35,815 nt of DNA from Methanobacteriota archaeon (GCA_013791785.1 VMTD01000102.1:1-35815), one strand, 5' to 3'. Shown: positions 20,709 to 29,397, numbered from the stretch's first letter. Made by a program: numbers and translations. Notes: a model not told the origin generated them from the letters alone.

Positions 20709-20750
20709 CCCTCCTCCAAATTGAAAACGGGATTATTTTAGAGGTATATA
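20709..20750 (-). promoter_or_regulatory. Promoter and ribosome binding site of the giant gene
   Basis: Read on the minus strand, a TATA-like TATATA (20745-20750), preceded by an A-rich BRE-like stretch, lies about 42 bp before the TTG start. A transcript starting about 26 bp past the TATA box would carry an 18-base leader. That leader includes GGAGGAGGG (20709-20717), an unusually long Shine-Dalgarno, which explains the use of the weak TTG start. Confidence 0.6.
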
Positions 20751-20850
20751 GTCTTTTAGCTGGAAAAGACTCATATCACACAATCCACGACCTCGAATGG
20801 ACAGCGCACCCTCACCAGGGACCAGGGGGGGAAGTAACACCACTTAAAGT

Positions 20851-20889
20851 ATTATGAAATTCCAACCTGTTAAAAAGTAGTATATTAAG
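20851..20889 (+). promoter_or_regulatory. Shared 39-bp upstream element, copy 1
   Basis: This segment aligns without gaps to 25657-25695 at 32 of 39 positions. The core TAAAAAGTAGTATA is identical. It lies about 150-190 bp upstream of the giant gene start, and the second copy lies about 125-160 bp upstream of the 1391-aa gene start, in the same orientation relative to its gene. It probably binds a common regulator. It also sits just upstream of the divergent winged-helix gene. Confidence 0.55.
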
Positions 20890-20895
20890 TTTTCC

Positions 20896-20925
20896 TGAGC
20901 TTGCTCAAAGTTCCTACATATATTA
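20896..20925 (+). promoter_or_regulatory. Palindrome plus TATA-like box of the winged-helix gene
   Basis: TGAGC-TT-GCTCA (20896-20907) is a perfect inverted repeat. It ends 11 bp before a TATA-like TATATTA (20919-20925). The ATG at 20945 is about 23 bp past the box centre, as expected for a leaderless archaeal message. The palindrome is a candidate autoregulatory operator. Confidence 0.5.
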
Positions 20926-20944
20926 CCAAATGTATCTATCAATC

Positions 20945-21214
20945 ATGAATATCGGAAACATACAGAAGCCAGTGGGTTCTCTAGAGATACTCGTGCATCT
21001 CCACAGGAACGAGAAAGCGACCATAACCGACCTGATCGGCAAGGCAGGTCTCAACCAGCGCACTGCATATTCCGCACTTTTGAAGTTGCAGGAACAGGAA
21101 CTAATCACCCAGGATGTAGGAAGCGGATTCCCCCTGTGCAAGTATTATGGGCTTACCAAGAAAGGCCAGGTAATTGCAAATCACCTGGACTCGGTGGATA
21201 AGCTGTTAAGGTAA
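20945..21214 (+). CDS. Single-domain winged-helix transcription regulator
   Basis: An 89-aa protein that is essentially one winged helix-turn-helix. Helices 1-2 cover PVGSLEILVHLHRNEKATI, the recognition helix region is NQRTAYSALLKLQEQEL, and the wing is GFPLCKYYGLTKKG. It follows the same pattern as the regulator at 31221 (VGxLxI..L, Nx3Y..L..L, GFP..KYY.LT.KG), so the two are paralogues of a MarR/PadR-like archaeal family. I prefer the ATG at 20945 to the upstream ATG at 20930, because the TATA-like box spacing fits a leaderless start and no Shine-Dalgarno is present. It is divergent from the giant gene and close to the shared upstream element, so it is a likely regulator of the secreted giants. 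The target is inferred. Confidence 0.8.
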   Translation: MNIGNIQKPVGSLEILVHLHRNEKATITDLIGKAGLNQRTAYSALLKLQEQELITQDVGSGFPLCKYYGLTKKGQVIANHLDSVDKLLR

Positions 21215-21304
21215 ATTAAAAAATTGCCGAACGAAATAAATAGTAGAGTGTTGATGATTATATGGTCAAAGGAGAGCACTTTGAATGAGATTGAGTAATA
21301 ACAA

Positions 21305-21351
21305 TAGAAAAAGAAAATAAAAAAGGAAAAGAAGGGAGCTTTATTGCTCCC
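21305..21351 (-). terminator. Hairpin-plus-T-tract terminator of the 1391-aa gene
   Basis: On the minus strand, just after the stop at 21358, GGGAGC-(6 nt)-GCTCCC (21334-21351) forms a perfect 6-bp stem. A pyrimidine-rich run with several T-tracts follows, down to about 21305. It also separates this gene from the convergent winged-helix gene. Confidence 0.65.
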
Positions 21352-21357
21352 ATTTGT

Positions 21358-24300
21358 CTAAATCGTTATTGTTGCTGTGGCAATGGCTTCGTCGTTGTCG
21401 GTTACGGTAAGTATTGCTGTGAACGGTGTCTGAGTTACAATCTTTTCAACAACGGGGGTATCTGCAGTTGTTCCATCGCTGAATTCCCAATGGTAGTACT
21501 GTAGAGTTCCATCTAGGTCATAGGATTGCGTAGCATCGAAGAAGTAGGTCGTTGTGCCTTCGAGTACGTCGTTTAGTTCATCGTCGATGCCAAATGTTAT
21601 TGTCTGTTCGAACCCATCTTTAGTATTGAATGTGTGATGGATTGTGGTGGAATCTGTCTCGCCTGCTATTGTTATCTTCACAGGATTTGCTCCTTCGTGT
21701 TGTGCCGAATATTCAAGCAATATCTGATAGCTTCTTCCAAGGTATCTCTTTAGGGTTAATGTTTTTGCCTGCTCATTTGGATTTCCAGAGTTCCTTGTGA
21801 CAGAGACAGAATCGATTATCGCACCGTTTTCTAAAACGCACATCGTGACGGTGTTGTCTTTTCGTCCCTCGACAGTTAACATGACATCCACTAGCTGATA
21901 GACCTCTATCGCTGCAATTGGCGGTTTGTTCAATACGTTAACAGTTGCTGTATCCGTTGCCACATTGTTATGAGCGTCTCTAACTGTCAGAGTCACCACA
22001 TATTCGCCATTTTCCATGTATTGGTGTGTTATCTGGGCTCCCTGGCCAGTAAATCCGTCACCGAAATCCCATGAATACTCCACGACATCATTGTTCACAT
22101 CCCTGGAAAGGCTGGCATCGAAGCTTGCGTATTCAGAGGTTTGTATTGTTTGGTGCCTTGGAGTTGCCACGGCGAATGGAGCTAAACTGGGCTCAATTGC
22201 AGTTGTATCAACAGTGTTGCCAAAGAAGGCGTTATTGCTGAGAGTCGGTGAAGAACTCGGGGCAATGTAAATCCCAATACTGTTGTAATACAAGCGATTA
22301 TTGGCAATTGTCGGAGAGCCAGACTTACAGAATATGCCAACAGAGTTGTTGCTTATGATGTTATTGGTCAATGAGAGATTTGATGCGTCTACGCATTCAA
22401 TAGCGATGATGTTAGAGTAGAATTTGTTGTTGTCGAAGACCGTTGTGGGAATTGGACTGGGCGGATCATAAGAAAGTGCTATCCCGTTGTCATGGAAAAT
22501 GTTCCAATTGGCGCAATGCCATATGACAGAGTTATCAAGTTTTGCACCAACAGTGTTGTGATGTATGGTGTTGTACCATATTCCGCCATCATAGGAAGTA
22601 TATGCATAGAATCCATAGGCATTATAGGAAAGGTCATTGTGCTGGATTCTCGAATTGGTTGTGTGGTCCATGTAAAGCCCATATATGCAATGAGTAATCT
22701 CAATATAGGAGATCTTCACGTTGTCTATATAGTCACAATAGATGCCATAGCCATTATCTCCGTTTTGCACAGTGAACTCTTCTATGACTACGTCATCTGC
22801 TGTAACGTGGATTACATTGCCCAGGGTTAAATCTCCATCAATAATAGTTGTTCCAGCGCCAGCACCTCTGAGCTTGATTGGTTTGTTTATGGTGATGGTT
22901 TCCACATAGGTTGTCGCTTGCAAGGTTATTGTGTCATAGTTGCTTGCTAGGTTTATTGCCGTCTGAATCCCAACCACGACAGGTTTGAAATCCTTGTTAT
23001 TCCCTTCGTCTGCTTCTTGGATGGCATTTAATGGGTCAATCAGTACAAAGATATCGTGTAAGCCCGCAACGCTAGTCCATTGAACAGTGGCCAGTCCAAA
23101 ACCTCCAGCAGGTATAGACGCGATTATCTGGTCGCCATCTATTTTAACGCCGCCAGCAACAGGATCTCCATCATAGAATTGCACGACGACATTTTGAGCA
23201 TTCCACGTACCGATGTTGCGGATTGTTGCAGTAATGGGAGTTGTGCTTCCTATGGGTATCGGATTAGGCATTGTGATTGTAATGTCCGTTGAGTCGACTA
23301 CAAGGTCTGGACCTACTCTCAAGAGCTTAGAACCCTCGTTGTTGAGTTCGTTTGCTTCAAGGATTGTGTTACTCGGGTCGATTTTCACGTTTATTGTGTG
23401 AATGCCGATAGATGGACCAAGCAAAAATATCCCGGCTGTCCCTGTCCCGCCGTTTGCCGGTATTGAGGAAATCGTAAAGGGCGAAGGGATAAGGGTGACG
23501 CCATCGTAAAATTCCACAACGACATTGTTCGCAGGTTCGGTTCCTATATTATGCACCGTTGCGGTGATGACATAGAAAGTCGGATTGATTGTTGTGAAAA
23601 CAATATCGACATCTGGGTTCACGAATGTCAGGTCAGGACCGATTAAAAGCGTAACAGTCGCTTCGTTATTGGTTTCATCGGCTTCGACAACGCGGCCTGG
23701 CGCTATGTAAGGATCGACGATGACGGTTATGTCATAAGTTCCAATTGCTGGCGTCCAAGCAACGGATGCAACCCACGATCCATATGCAGGGACGATAGTA
23801 GTGAGGGCCTCTGCAAACGGCACTCCGTTTTGCCTAAACTCTGCCACGATATTTCCGAATGACGGGACGGCGTTTTGTGCTCCTATGTTATGGATTATTG
23901 CGCTAACTGTACCAGCGGAATACGTTATATCCCCTGCCTCCAATGTCAAGTCGGGTCCTACCATTACGGTGCAGGTGTCCGAGTCAGTAAAGTCATTGTT
24001 GTCAGTCACAGTTAATGTGACAGTGTACGTACCCCCGTTATTGTACGCATGGGTCGTAATCCCGTTGAAAGCACCATCTGGGGCATTGGTAGGCGTCTCG
24101 GTGTATGTAACTCCATCATCAAAGTTCCACGAATAGGATATTATCGAACCTCCTGTGGGTGGCTGTGAGCCAGTGCCGTCAAATGTCACTGTTTGCAAGA
24201 CTGCTGTTCTGTCCGGAATAGCTACCAATACTGCCGTTGGTCCCTCAATGTAGTAAAATCCAGCTTTGTAATCCGAACCTGGAGCACCAGGCACGTAATC

Positions 24301-25533
24301 GTTATAGCTATAGACGATTATGTTGATTGCTGGCTGTAGGAAAGTACCTGTCAATAGGCTCATGCCAGGAGTGTCCAAGAGATATTTGTATGGATTGGCA
24401 CCATAATTCCCATTGTAGTCTATCTCCATGTACATGATGTCCATATCTACGTCTGTCCACCGTTGGAAATAAACCACATAGCTGTAGCCATTGCCTTTGT
24501 CTAATATATGGGAGTTATAAGAGCCATAAGAAGACCCCGAATCGCTGAATTGGTTTATGGTTAGATCCTTCCATGGAACTAATACGGTAAGGTCAGATTT
24601 CACTTTCATGAATATAAGCCAGGCGGGCTTCCCCCAGCTCACGTGAGAAGTAATCTGGATGTCTCCGTTGTTGTCAATGTACACGTCGGCCGGGGAAACC
24701 AGGGCGGAGTGTGACTCAAGCCTTACTGGTCCAGCAATCAATGCACCGTTTGCAGTTGAAAACTTAGCAATGTAGAGATCGCCCCAATAGTTAAGGTTCG
24801 AATCTGTCCAGGAAAGATACAAGTCATTTCCCTGCACATCGATTTCTCCGATTCTAGATACTGACGCAGATGGCCATTCATTTTTTACGTTTTTTATCCA
24901 TTTTGCGTCTCCGTTCAATTCAAAGGCCCCGAACCATTGCTCTGAAGTGCGCCAGCCAGTATTCGAATAGCCCGCCCTAGATGTCCACTCTGACCATGCA
25001 GCATAGAAAAAACTGCCATCATAGACAATGCAGATGGCGTGGGCGTAATACATGCTATCATGCAGTAGTCGTTCAGGTACAAGGATGTCGCCCTGAGGGT
25101 TGACACTGATAAACCTTAGATCCCAATCGTCCCATGGGTAACCCGTCCCTGGAAATATTCCGTTATCACTATAACAATTAAAGACAATCAGCAGATTGCC
25201 TGAGGCGTCTGTGGCCACCTCAAGTTCTTCTTTGTCTAAGTTATGACTGGTTGACGATATTATCTTCTCCGCTATCAACAATTCGCCGGTCGGGGTGTAT
25301 TTTTTAAAGGCTATTTTGTCATAAATGTTCATAGTGGGATTGTATTTGATGTAGACCACGTACCAATTTCCATCAGGGGCTAATAATATGCTCGGATCTT
25401 TGCCGTCTCCCAATTGTATGCCCAGGGCAGTCGTCTCTGTCCCTGGCTCGCTCGCGTACACCGATGCCGAAAACACGGTTGTGATCATAAGACTCACAAC
25501 AATTCCAATCATTAATTTCCTTAATTTTTCCAC
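21358..25533 (-). CDS. Secreted PKD/CARDB/beta-helix multidomain protein (1391 aa)
   Basis: The GTG start at 25533 has GGAGG seven bases upstream. A signal peptide (MEKLRKLMIGIVVSLM... ending VYA) leads into a beta-propeller-like region (about 40-430), then a PKD domain (about 431-524, ISYSWNFDDG...HAYNNGGTYTVTLTVTD). Three CARDB domains begin at about 524, 631 and 739, each opening GPDL and ending with EADExNN or ANELNN. A NosD-like right-handed beta-helix (about 854-1104) shows NN-rich coils such as NNIISNNSVGIF and NNRLYYNSIGIY. PKD follows (about 1119-1198), then a final PKD split by an insert (about 1198-1391). There is no C-terminal membrane helix, so it is probably released or attached non-covalently. 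NosD/PbH1 folds often bind polysaccharide, but no catalytic residues can be assigned. It shares domains and an upstream element with the giant protein. Confidence 0.9.
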   Translation of the reverse strand: MEKLRKLMIGIVVSLMITTVFSASVYASEPGTETTALGIQLGDGKDPSILLAPDGNWYVVYIKYNPTMNIYDKIAFKKYTPTGELLIAEKIISSTSHNLDKEELEVATDASGNLLIVFNCYSDNGIFPGTGYPWDDWDLRFISVNPQGDILVPERLLHDSMYYAHAICIVYDGSFFYAAWSEWTSRAGYSNTGWRTSEQWFGAFELNGDAKWIKNVKNEWPSASVSRIGEIDVQGNDLYLSWTDSNLNYWGDLYIAKFSTANGALIAGPVRLESHSALVSPADVYIDNNGDIQITSHVSWGKPAWLIFMKVKSDLTVLVPWKDLTINQFSDSGSSYGSYNSHILDKGNGYSYVVYFQRWTDVDMDIMYMEIDYNGNYGANPYKYLLDTPGMSLLTGTFLQPAINIIVYSYNDYVPGAPGSDYKAGFYYIEGPTAVLVAIPDRTAVLQTVTFDGTGSQPPTGGSIISYSWNFDDGVTYTETPTNAPDGAFNGITTHAYNNGGTYTVTLTVTDNNDFTDSDTCTVMVGPDLTLEAGDITYSAGTVSAIIHNIGAQNAVPSFGNIVAEFRQNGVPFAEALTTIVPAYGSWVASVAWTPAIGTYDITVIVDPYIAPGRVVEADETNNEATVTLLIGPDLTFVNPDVDIVFTTINPTFYVITATVHNIGTEPANNVVVEFYDGVTLIPSPFTISSIPANGGTGTAGIFLLGPSIGIHTINVKIDPSNTILEANELNNEGSKLLRVGPDLVVDSTDITITMPNPIPIGSTTPITATIRNIGTWNAQNVVVQFYDGDPVAGGVKIDGDQIIASIPAGGFGLATVQWTSVAGLHDIFVLIDPLNAIQEADEGNNKDFKPVVVGIQTAINLASNYDTITLQATTYVETITINKPIKLRGAGAGTTIIDGDLTLGNVIHVTADDVVIEEFTVQNGDNGYGIYCDYIDNVKISYIEITHCIYGLYMDHTTNSRIQHNDLSYNAYGFYAYTSYDGGIWYNTIHHNTVGAKLDNSVIWHCANWNIFHDNGIALSYDPPSPIPTTVFDNNKFYSNIIAIECVDASNLSLTNNIISNNSVGIFCKSGSPTIANNRLYYNSIGIYIAPSSSPTLSNNAFFGNTVDTTAIEPSLAPFAVATPRHQTIQTSEYASFDASLSRDVNNDVVEYSWDFGDGFTGQGAQITHQYMENGEYVVTLTVRDAHNNVATDTATVNVLNKPPIAAIEVYQLVDVMLTVEGRKDNTVTMCVLENGAIIDSVSVTRNSGNPNEQAKTLTLKRYLGRSYQILLEYSAQHEGANPVKITIAGETDSTTIHHTFNTKDGFEQTITFGIDDELNDVLEGTTTYFFDATQSYDLDGTLQYYHWEFSDGTTADTPVVEKIVTQTPFTAILTVTDNDEAIATATITI

Positions 25534-25871
25534 CCTAATTCCTCCATTTACCTTGCGAGAGAAAGGATTACGGATTACTTTTCAATCAGACATTTCCTTA
25601 TAATTACTCTTCCTCACGTAAGTGAATAGTAATCTATTTTGACCTATTAGAAATTAATTAGGAAATTTCAGCATGCTAAAAAGTAGTATAGTAAACTACT
25701 GGCCTCTTCCAGGCATCTAATCTGATTTAAGGAATGTTGTTTGACTTCATGGATGGGCGGATCGCCGTTCCAAATCAAGGGGCAAGGTTGAATCTGGAAA
25801 TGATGTTTTGTGGTTTGGAAGGGGGTGAAGTGAGATGTCCAGTGGGTTGGGATGGGGTGAGAGCCCATCTT
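25534..25871. other. Intergenic region with the promoter of the 1391-aa gene and shared element copy 2
   Basis: On the minus strand, a TTATAA box at 25598-25603 could drive the 1391-aa gene with a leader of about 40 bases containing GGAGG at 25541-25545. The shared element (25657-25695) lies further upstream. From about 25700 to 25871 I see no gene and no clear terminator for the next gene. Confidence 0.45.
25657..25700 (+). promoter_or_regulatory. Shared upstream element, copy 2, with overlapping inverted repeat
   Basis: Positions 25657-25695 match 20851-20889 at 32 of 39 bases, including TAAAAAGTAGTATA. Here the core also forms an inverted repeat, AGTAG (25682-25686) with CTACT (25696-25700). 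It lies upstream of the 1391-aa secreted-protein gene and is likely a regulator site shared with the giant gene. Confidence 0.55.
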
Positions 25872-27188
25872 TCAAACCTCTAAAACGCCCTTAATTGTTA
25901 TCCTATTATGTTCATTACTCCATTGAACACAACCCCATCGGCTGAGTTCATCAATGACATCGGGAGATGGATGTCCATAGGCATTAAGGATGCCTGCTGA
26001 CACACACCACAATGTAAACCACCGTTCATGACCTAAAAGATCGAGCATAATGAGGCTGTTCCAGTTCTCCACAGAGCCGTGATGAGGCACTTGAACAATT
26101 TTTATTTGATTTTTAAATTCATCGTAATGTTTCAATAGTTCTATGTTCCTCTTGTGGTTTAGATCTATATCTCCAGTTAATAAATGACCAAATCTGTTTG
26201 AGTCGTGTTCACATAAATGTTTTGTAAGGTAAAATGGAAAACATTCATACCCACGTTGAATACAATAATTACAGAGTAAGGATACATGCTTTGGTTTCTT
26301 AATGGGTCCGTGGTATAAAACCAGTGATGTGTCATTTGATTTCATGCGAAGTTTCGAATAACTCATTTTTATTTTTTTTCGTTCTTCTTTGCTTCGTATT
26401 ATCTCTCTTAGGGCATTTGAATCATCTGGGTCGATACCTATATTTTTAAGACAGTTATGAAAACCTTCCAGTGTATCCTCTTCGACCTTGTAATTAAAGA
26501 ACTTAAAAATCCAATAATTTGATAATGGAACACTGTGTAAATGGTTTTTTACTAACAGTTTGTTTTCTTGAACCCAATTTGGGTCGTGTTCGCTTATCTG
26601 TTTTTTTAGTTGCCAATCGTCGTGCATTTTTATAAAATTTAAATCATTTTTCCCGATATCATCCTCTCTGAATTGGTCACTAAATTTAAATTTAGTTTTC
26701 GCATATTCTTCAGTCTCAGAATCCCCTCCTACAATAATTACTTGGTTCGCCTTCTTATTTTTTATTAAAAACGACACAGGGTCTGATAAGAAATCAAAGT
26801 ACCAGTCATAGGGCTTTTCATCATCTGACTTTTCTGGAGCCCCTGGATTTCTCAATCCTATAATCAATCGTTCTATAGGGGTAAAATATGGTATGACTAC
26901 CTTATCTACAGCAACATCAGACAAAAGTTTATCGACACCATTAATATGGTCAATATCAAAATGAGACAGAACTAATAAATCTATTTGGTTTCGTTGAATA
27001 TGATTCTTATAGGCCGTGATAGCTTGGTCTAAAAAATGCCTCGGACTTTTAGTGCCACAATCGTAAACAAAGTTGAATGATCTTGTATGTGCCATTTTTA
27101 TGCGTCCAGAATAAAATAGGCCCTGACCAACATTATGGAATATGGACTCTGCCTGATTATCCCTCATCATCTTTAACCACCAAGCCAT
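25872..27188 (-). CDS. Metallo-beta-lactamase-fold hydrolase (ComEC-like MBL subfamily)
   Basis: A 438-aa protein. The MBL signature is HFDIDH (residues 76-81), the form in which the second His of HxHxDH is Asp. Later metal and active-site segments are DTSLVLYHG, LLTGDID, VPHHGS and GHPS. The N-terminus (SIFHNVGQGLFYSG) is typical of ComEC/Rec2-like MBL proteins, but no membrane domains are present, so this is a soluble stand-alone hydrolase. About 150 residues between the HxDxDH motif and DTSL form an extra, partly charged insert. Members of this group occur in defence and NTPase-nuclease contexts; the substrate cannot be told from sequence. It is divergent from the nucleotidyltransferase/DUF6602 pair, which suggests one module. 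The start may instead be the ATG at 27170, which has GGTGG upstream. Confidence 0.75.
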   Translation of the reverse strand: MAWWLKMMRDNQAESIFHNVGQGLFYSGRIKMAHTRSFNFVYDCGTKSPRHFLDQAITAYKNHIQRNQIDLLVLSHFDIDHINGVDKLLSDVAVDKVVIPYFTPIERLIIGLRNPGAPEKSDDEKPYDWYFDFLSDPVSFLIKNKKANQVIIVGGDSETEEYAKTKFKFSDQFREDDIGKNDLNFIKMHDDWQLKKQISEHDPNWVQENKLLVKNHLHSVPLSNYWIFKFFNYKVEEDTLEGFHNCLKNIGIDPDDSNALREIIRSKEERKKIKMSYSKLRMKSNDTSLVLYHGPIKKPKHVSLLCNYCIQRGYECFPFYLTKHLCEHDSNRFGHLLTGDIDLNHKRNIELLKHYDEFKNQIKIVQVPHHGSVENWNSLIMLDLLGHERWFTLWCVSAGILNAYGHPSPDVIDELSRWGCVQWSNEHNRITIKGVLEV

Positions 27189-27201
27189 CGTTAACGGTAT
27201 G

Positions 27202-27210
27202 ATATAATAA
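27202..27210 (-). promoter_or_regulatory. TATA-like box for the MBL gene
   Basis: The minus strand reads TTATATC within 27202-27210. Initiation about 26 bp downstream falls near 27180, between the two candidate starts (27188 and 27170). This slightly favours the downstream ATG with its short leader. Confidence 0.35.
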
Positions 27211-27336
27211 CCTTGGCAACTGTTCGATTTATTAAATGAGTAATCAAGGAATACATCATAGACGCATCGAACTGTATTGATAAATATTTTTGCTATGCAT
27301 GAATAACATGTTGAAAAGGATTATAAGTCCCAATAT

Positions 27337-27344
27337 TATTTAAA
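27337..27344 (+). promoter_or_regulatory. TATA-like box for the nucleotidyltransferase unit
   Basis: TATTTAAA lies about 45 bp before the ATG at 27386. Initiation near 27366 gives a 20-base leader with GGTGG just before the start codon. Confidence 0.45.
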
Positions 27345-27385
27345 GGTAAACAGTATTAAGGGGATTGCAACAAAGTGGTGGAAAA

Positions 27386-28147
27386 ATGGTAACCCAACAA
27401 CAATATATGGAGCAGATACTAGCTAAGTATAATTTGAAAGAAGCGGACATAGTGCCATTAAAGAAAAAGAGAGCGGTGATAGAGGATTATGTAAGGTCAC
27501 GATATGGCTCAAAAATGGCTACATTCTATTACTCTGGGTCTTATGCAAAAGGCACAGCAATTAATTTAAAGTATGATCTTGATTTATGCATTTACTTTAA
27601 ACATAATGCGTTCTCTTCACTTTCTGAGATGTATAACGAGGTTTACAAAGTGTTGAATGAAAAATATCCTGTCTATAAGCAGAAAGTCGCAATTGGCCTT
27701 AAATATGGAGATGACAACATAGATGTTGTACCAGCTAGAAAAATAGACGAGAGAACAGATGATGCCAATTTGTTTGTCACGAGCACTAATGGCCAGATAA
27801 AAACAAATATTCCCAAGCACAAAGAGTACATAAGCCAGGCGAAATGCAGGCCTACGATTAAGTTGATGAAGATATGGAAATTCAGACATTCACTCCATTT
27901 TAAATCATTTGCTCTTGAGTTGCTTACAATAAAGGCCCTTGAAAACTGCAACAGTGATGACCTTGGCGAACAGATCTTGCATGTTTTAAGATTCATACGT
28001 GACAATGTACAAAATGTAAAATTAGTTGATCCAGCCAACTCAAATAACATAGTTTCAGACTTAGTGGACCAAAACGATAAAGTCAACATGAAAAACAATG
28101 CTGACGCCTCTCTGAGAAAAGAACAATGGAATGATATTATCTGGTGA
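27386..28147 (+). CDS. CD-NTase/OAS-like nucleotidyltransferase
   Basis: A 253-aa protein of the polymerase-beta-like superfamily. The glycine-serine motif is GSYAKGT (residues 51-57), the metal-binding pair is DLDL (D64 and D66), and the third acidic residue is in NIDVVPARK (D113). Short helices before GS and strands around DxD fit the OAS/cGAS-like class I group, which makes cyclic or linear oligonucleotide second messengers in CBASS defence. The second half (RPTIKLMKIWKFRH...SFALELLTIKAL) matches the helical OAS/CCA-adding core. I chose the ATG at 27386 over the in-frame TTG at 27365 because GGTGG precedes it. It overlaps the next gene's GTG start, so the two are cotranscribed. A less exciting alternative is an orphan NTase with another substrate. 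Confidence 0.75.
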   Translation: MVTQQQYMEQILAKYNLKEADIVPLKKKRAVIEDYVRSRYGSKMATFYYSGSYAKGTAINLKYDLDLCIYFKHNAFSSLSEMYNEVYKVLNEKYPVYKQKVAIGLKYGDDNIDVVPARKIDERTDDANLFVTSTNGQIKTNIPKHKEYISQAKCRPTIKLMKIWKFRHSLHFKSFALELLTIKALENCNSDDLGEQILHVLRFIRDNVQNVKLVDPANSNNIVSDLVDQNDKVNMKNNADASLRKEQWNDIIW

Positions 28148-28899
28148 CAATAATGGCTAAAGGGAAATCAAAAGTAAATCTTCCCCATCTTTTTATGGAT
28201 TTACAGAAAGAGATGGTCGCTAAACTTTCGACTGGCCGAAGAGCTATTCGCCATCCGGGTAGCAAAGGTGATGACTCTGAACTTAACTGGCGTAACTGGC
28301 TGAAAAATTACCTGCCGTCTAGATATTCTGTTGACAAAGCGTTTGTTATAGATTCGAGAGGGGCTATTAGCGATCAAATTGATCTTGTGATTTATGATTG
28401 CCAGTACTCTCCATTTCTATTTAAACATGAAGGAGCTATGTATATCCCAGCTGAAAGCATATATGCTGTGTTTGAAGTCAAACAGGCTTTAGATAAAAAG
28501 ATGATACAATACGCAGGTGAAAAGGCTGCTTCAGTCAGAAAACTATACCGTACAAGTGCAGAAATTACACATGCTGGAGGAAAATTTACACCACGCGAGC
28601 CAATTCCAATCTTTGCAGGGATTTTGTCTCTTGACAGCAAATGGAAACCCTTGTTTGGTTCGCCTCTTAAAGAAGCGTTGGTTAATCTTAAGAAACTTGA
28701 ACGTCTTGACTTTATTTGCGCACTTAAAAATGGGTCCGCAGAGATTTCTTATAATGCTAATAGACCAGTATTTGATGAAAGTAAAAAAAATGACGCTTTA
28801 ATATTTTTCTTCTTTGCACTACTCGCTAGGTTACAAAAAGCCGGAACTTGCCCAGCTATTGAATATTCCGAATACGCTAAAGCATTGATTAAAAGATAA
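28144..28899 (+). CDS. DUF6602-like protein with PD-(D/E)xK-type motifs
   Basis: A 251-aa protein starting at GTG (28144), overlapping the previous stop by four bases; an ATG at 28153 is the alternative. Residues 58-113 carry the family pattern: LPSRYSVDKAFVID, QIDLVIYD (D80, D85), IPAESIYAVFEVKQAL (E104, E111, K113). The D...ExK spacing in a beta-strand context is that of restriction-endonuclease-like folds. In the same operon as a CD-NTase it is the natural effector candidate, perhaps a nuclease switched on by the nucleotide product. No SAVED, CARF or other known sensor domain is seen, so activation by a messenger is inference. The C-terminal half is helical and unassigned. Confidence 0.65.
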   Translation: MTIMAKGKSKVNLPHLFMDLQKEMVAKLSTGRRAIRHPGSKGDDSELNWRNWLKNYLPSRYSVDKAFVIDSRGAISDQIDLVIYDCQYSPFLFKHEGAMYIPAESIYAVFEVKQALDKKMIQYAGEKAASVRKLYRTSAEITHAGGKFTPREPIPIFAGILSLDSKWKPLFGSPLKEALVNLKKLERLDFICALKNGSAEISYNANRPVFDESKKNDALIFFFFALLARLQKAGTCPAIEYSEYAKALIKR

Positions 28900-29397
28900 A
28901 TGCCACGGGATTAAACGAAGAAAATGCTCCTGTCGAAAATATTGATTAATGGTTATTATTTTTCACTATTTGTATGATTGTTTTATGCATTGTAGTAATT
29001 TACTATGTAGATGAGAATGGTGTTCCTGTTTTTCATCCTTAAACAGCATTATCAAAGTCATTTTGCGTTCACTAGTGTTTGATATTTCATAGTTCAATCA
29101 ATACGATACCCCAACCATCCGCAAATGGAGACAATAGGGCTGAATATCTGGCCATTGGAATTGTAAGCGCAGTGTTTGGCCTGATGAATTTTTTAACCTT
29201 AAAGTATCGTTTCTGACCCAGAATTAGCCCTTTCAGGTGAATTTAGGTGCAACGATTTTGTAAGAACGAGGTATTTTATACTGATATTAGCTTTCATTTG
29301 CAGCGCGATAATTACGTGACTTAGAGAGGAACGATTATGAGCAAAGGTTGGGGGTATTATTAGAATGAGTAATAACCTAAATATTGGGTGAGAAAAT
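28900..29397. other. 500-bp gap with possible remnants of small membrane proteins
   Basis: I see no full gene. A short frame ending at 29042 reads as a hydrophobic helix followed by YYVDENGVPVFHP. A second frame from TTG 29079 to the stop at 29216 (45 aa) contains AIGIVSAVFGLMNFLTL, one membrane helix. Neither has a good ribosome site. They look like decayed or very small membrane-peptide genes. The end of the gap holds GGTGAG just before the ATG at 29398. Confidence 0.3.

Noticed and set aside
20923-21141. 72-codon minus-strand frame over the winged-helix gene
   Set aside because: It is a shadow of the clearly recognisable regulator on the plus strand.
25700-25871. 66-codon minus-strand frame (25668-25868) beyond the MBL gene
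   Set aside because: Composition is random (many His, Pro, Gln), there is no ribosome site, and it overlaps the shared upstream element.
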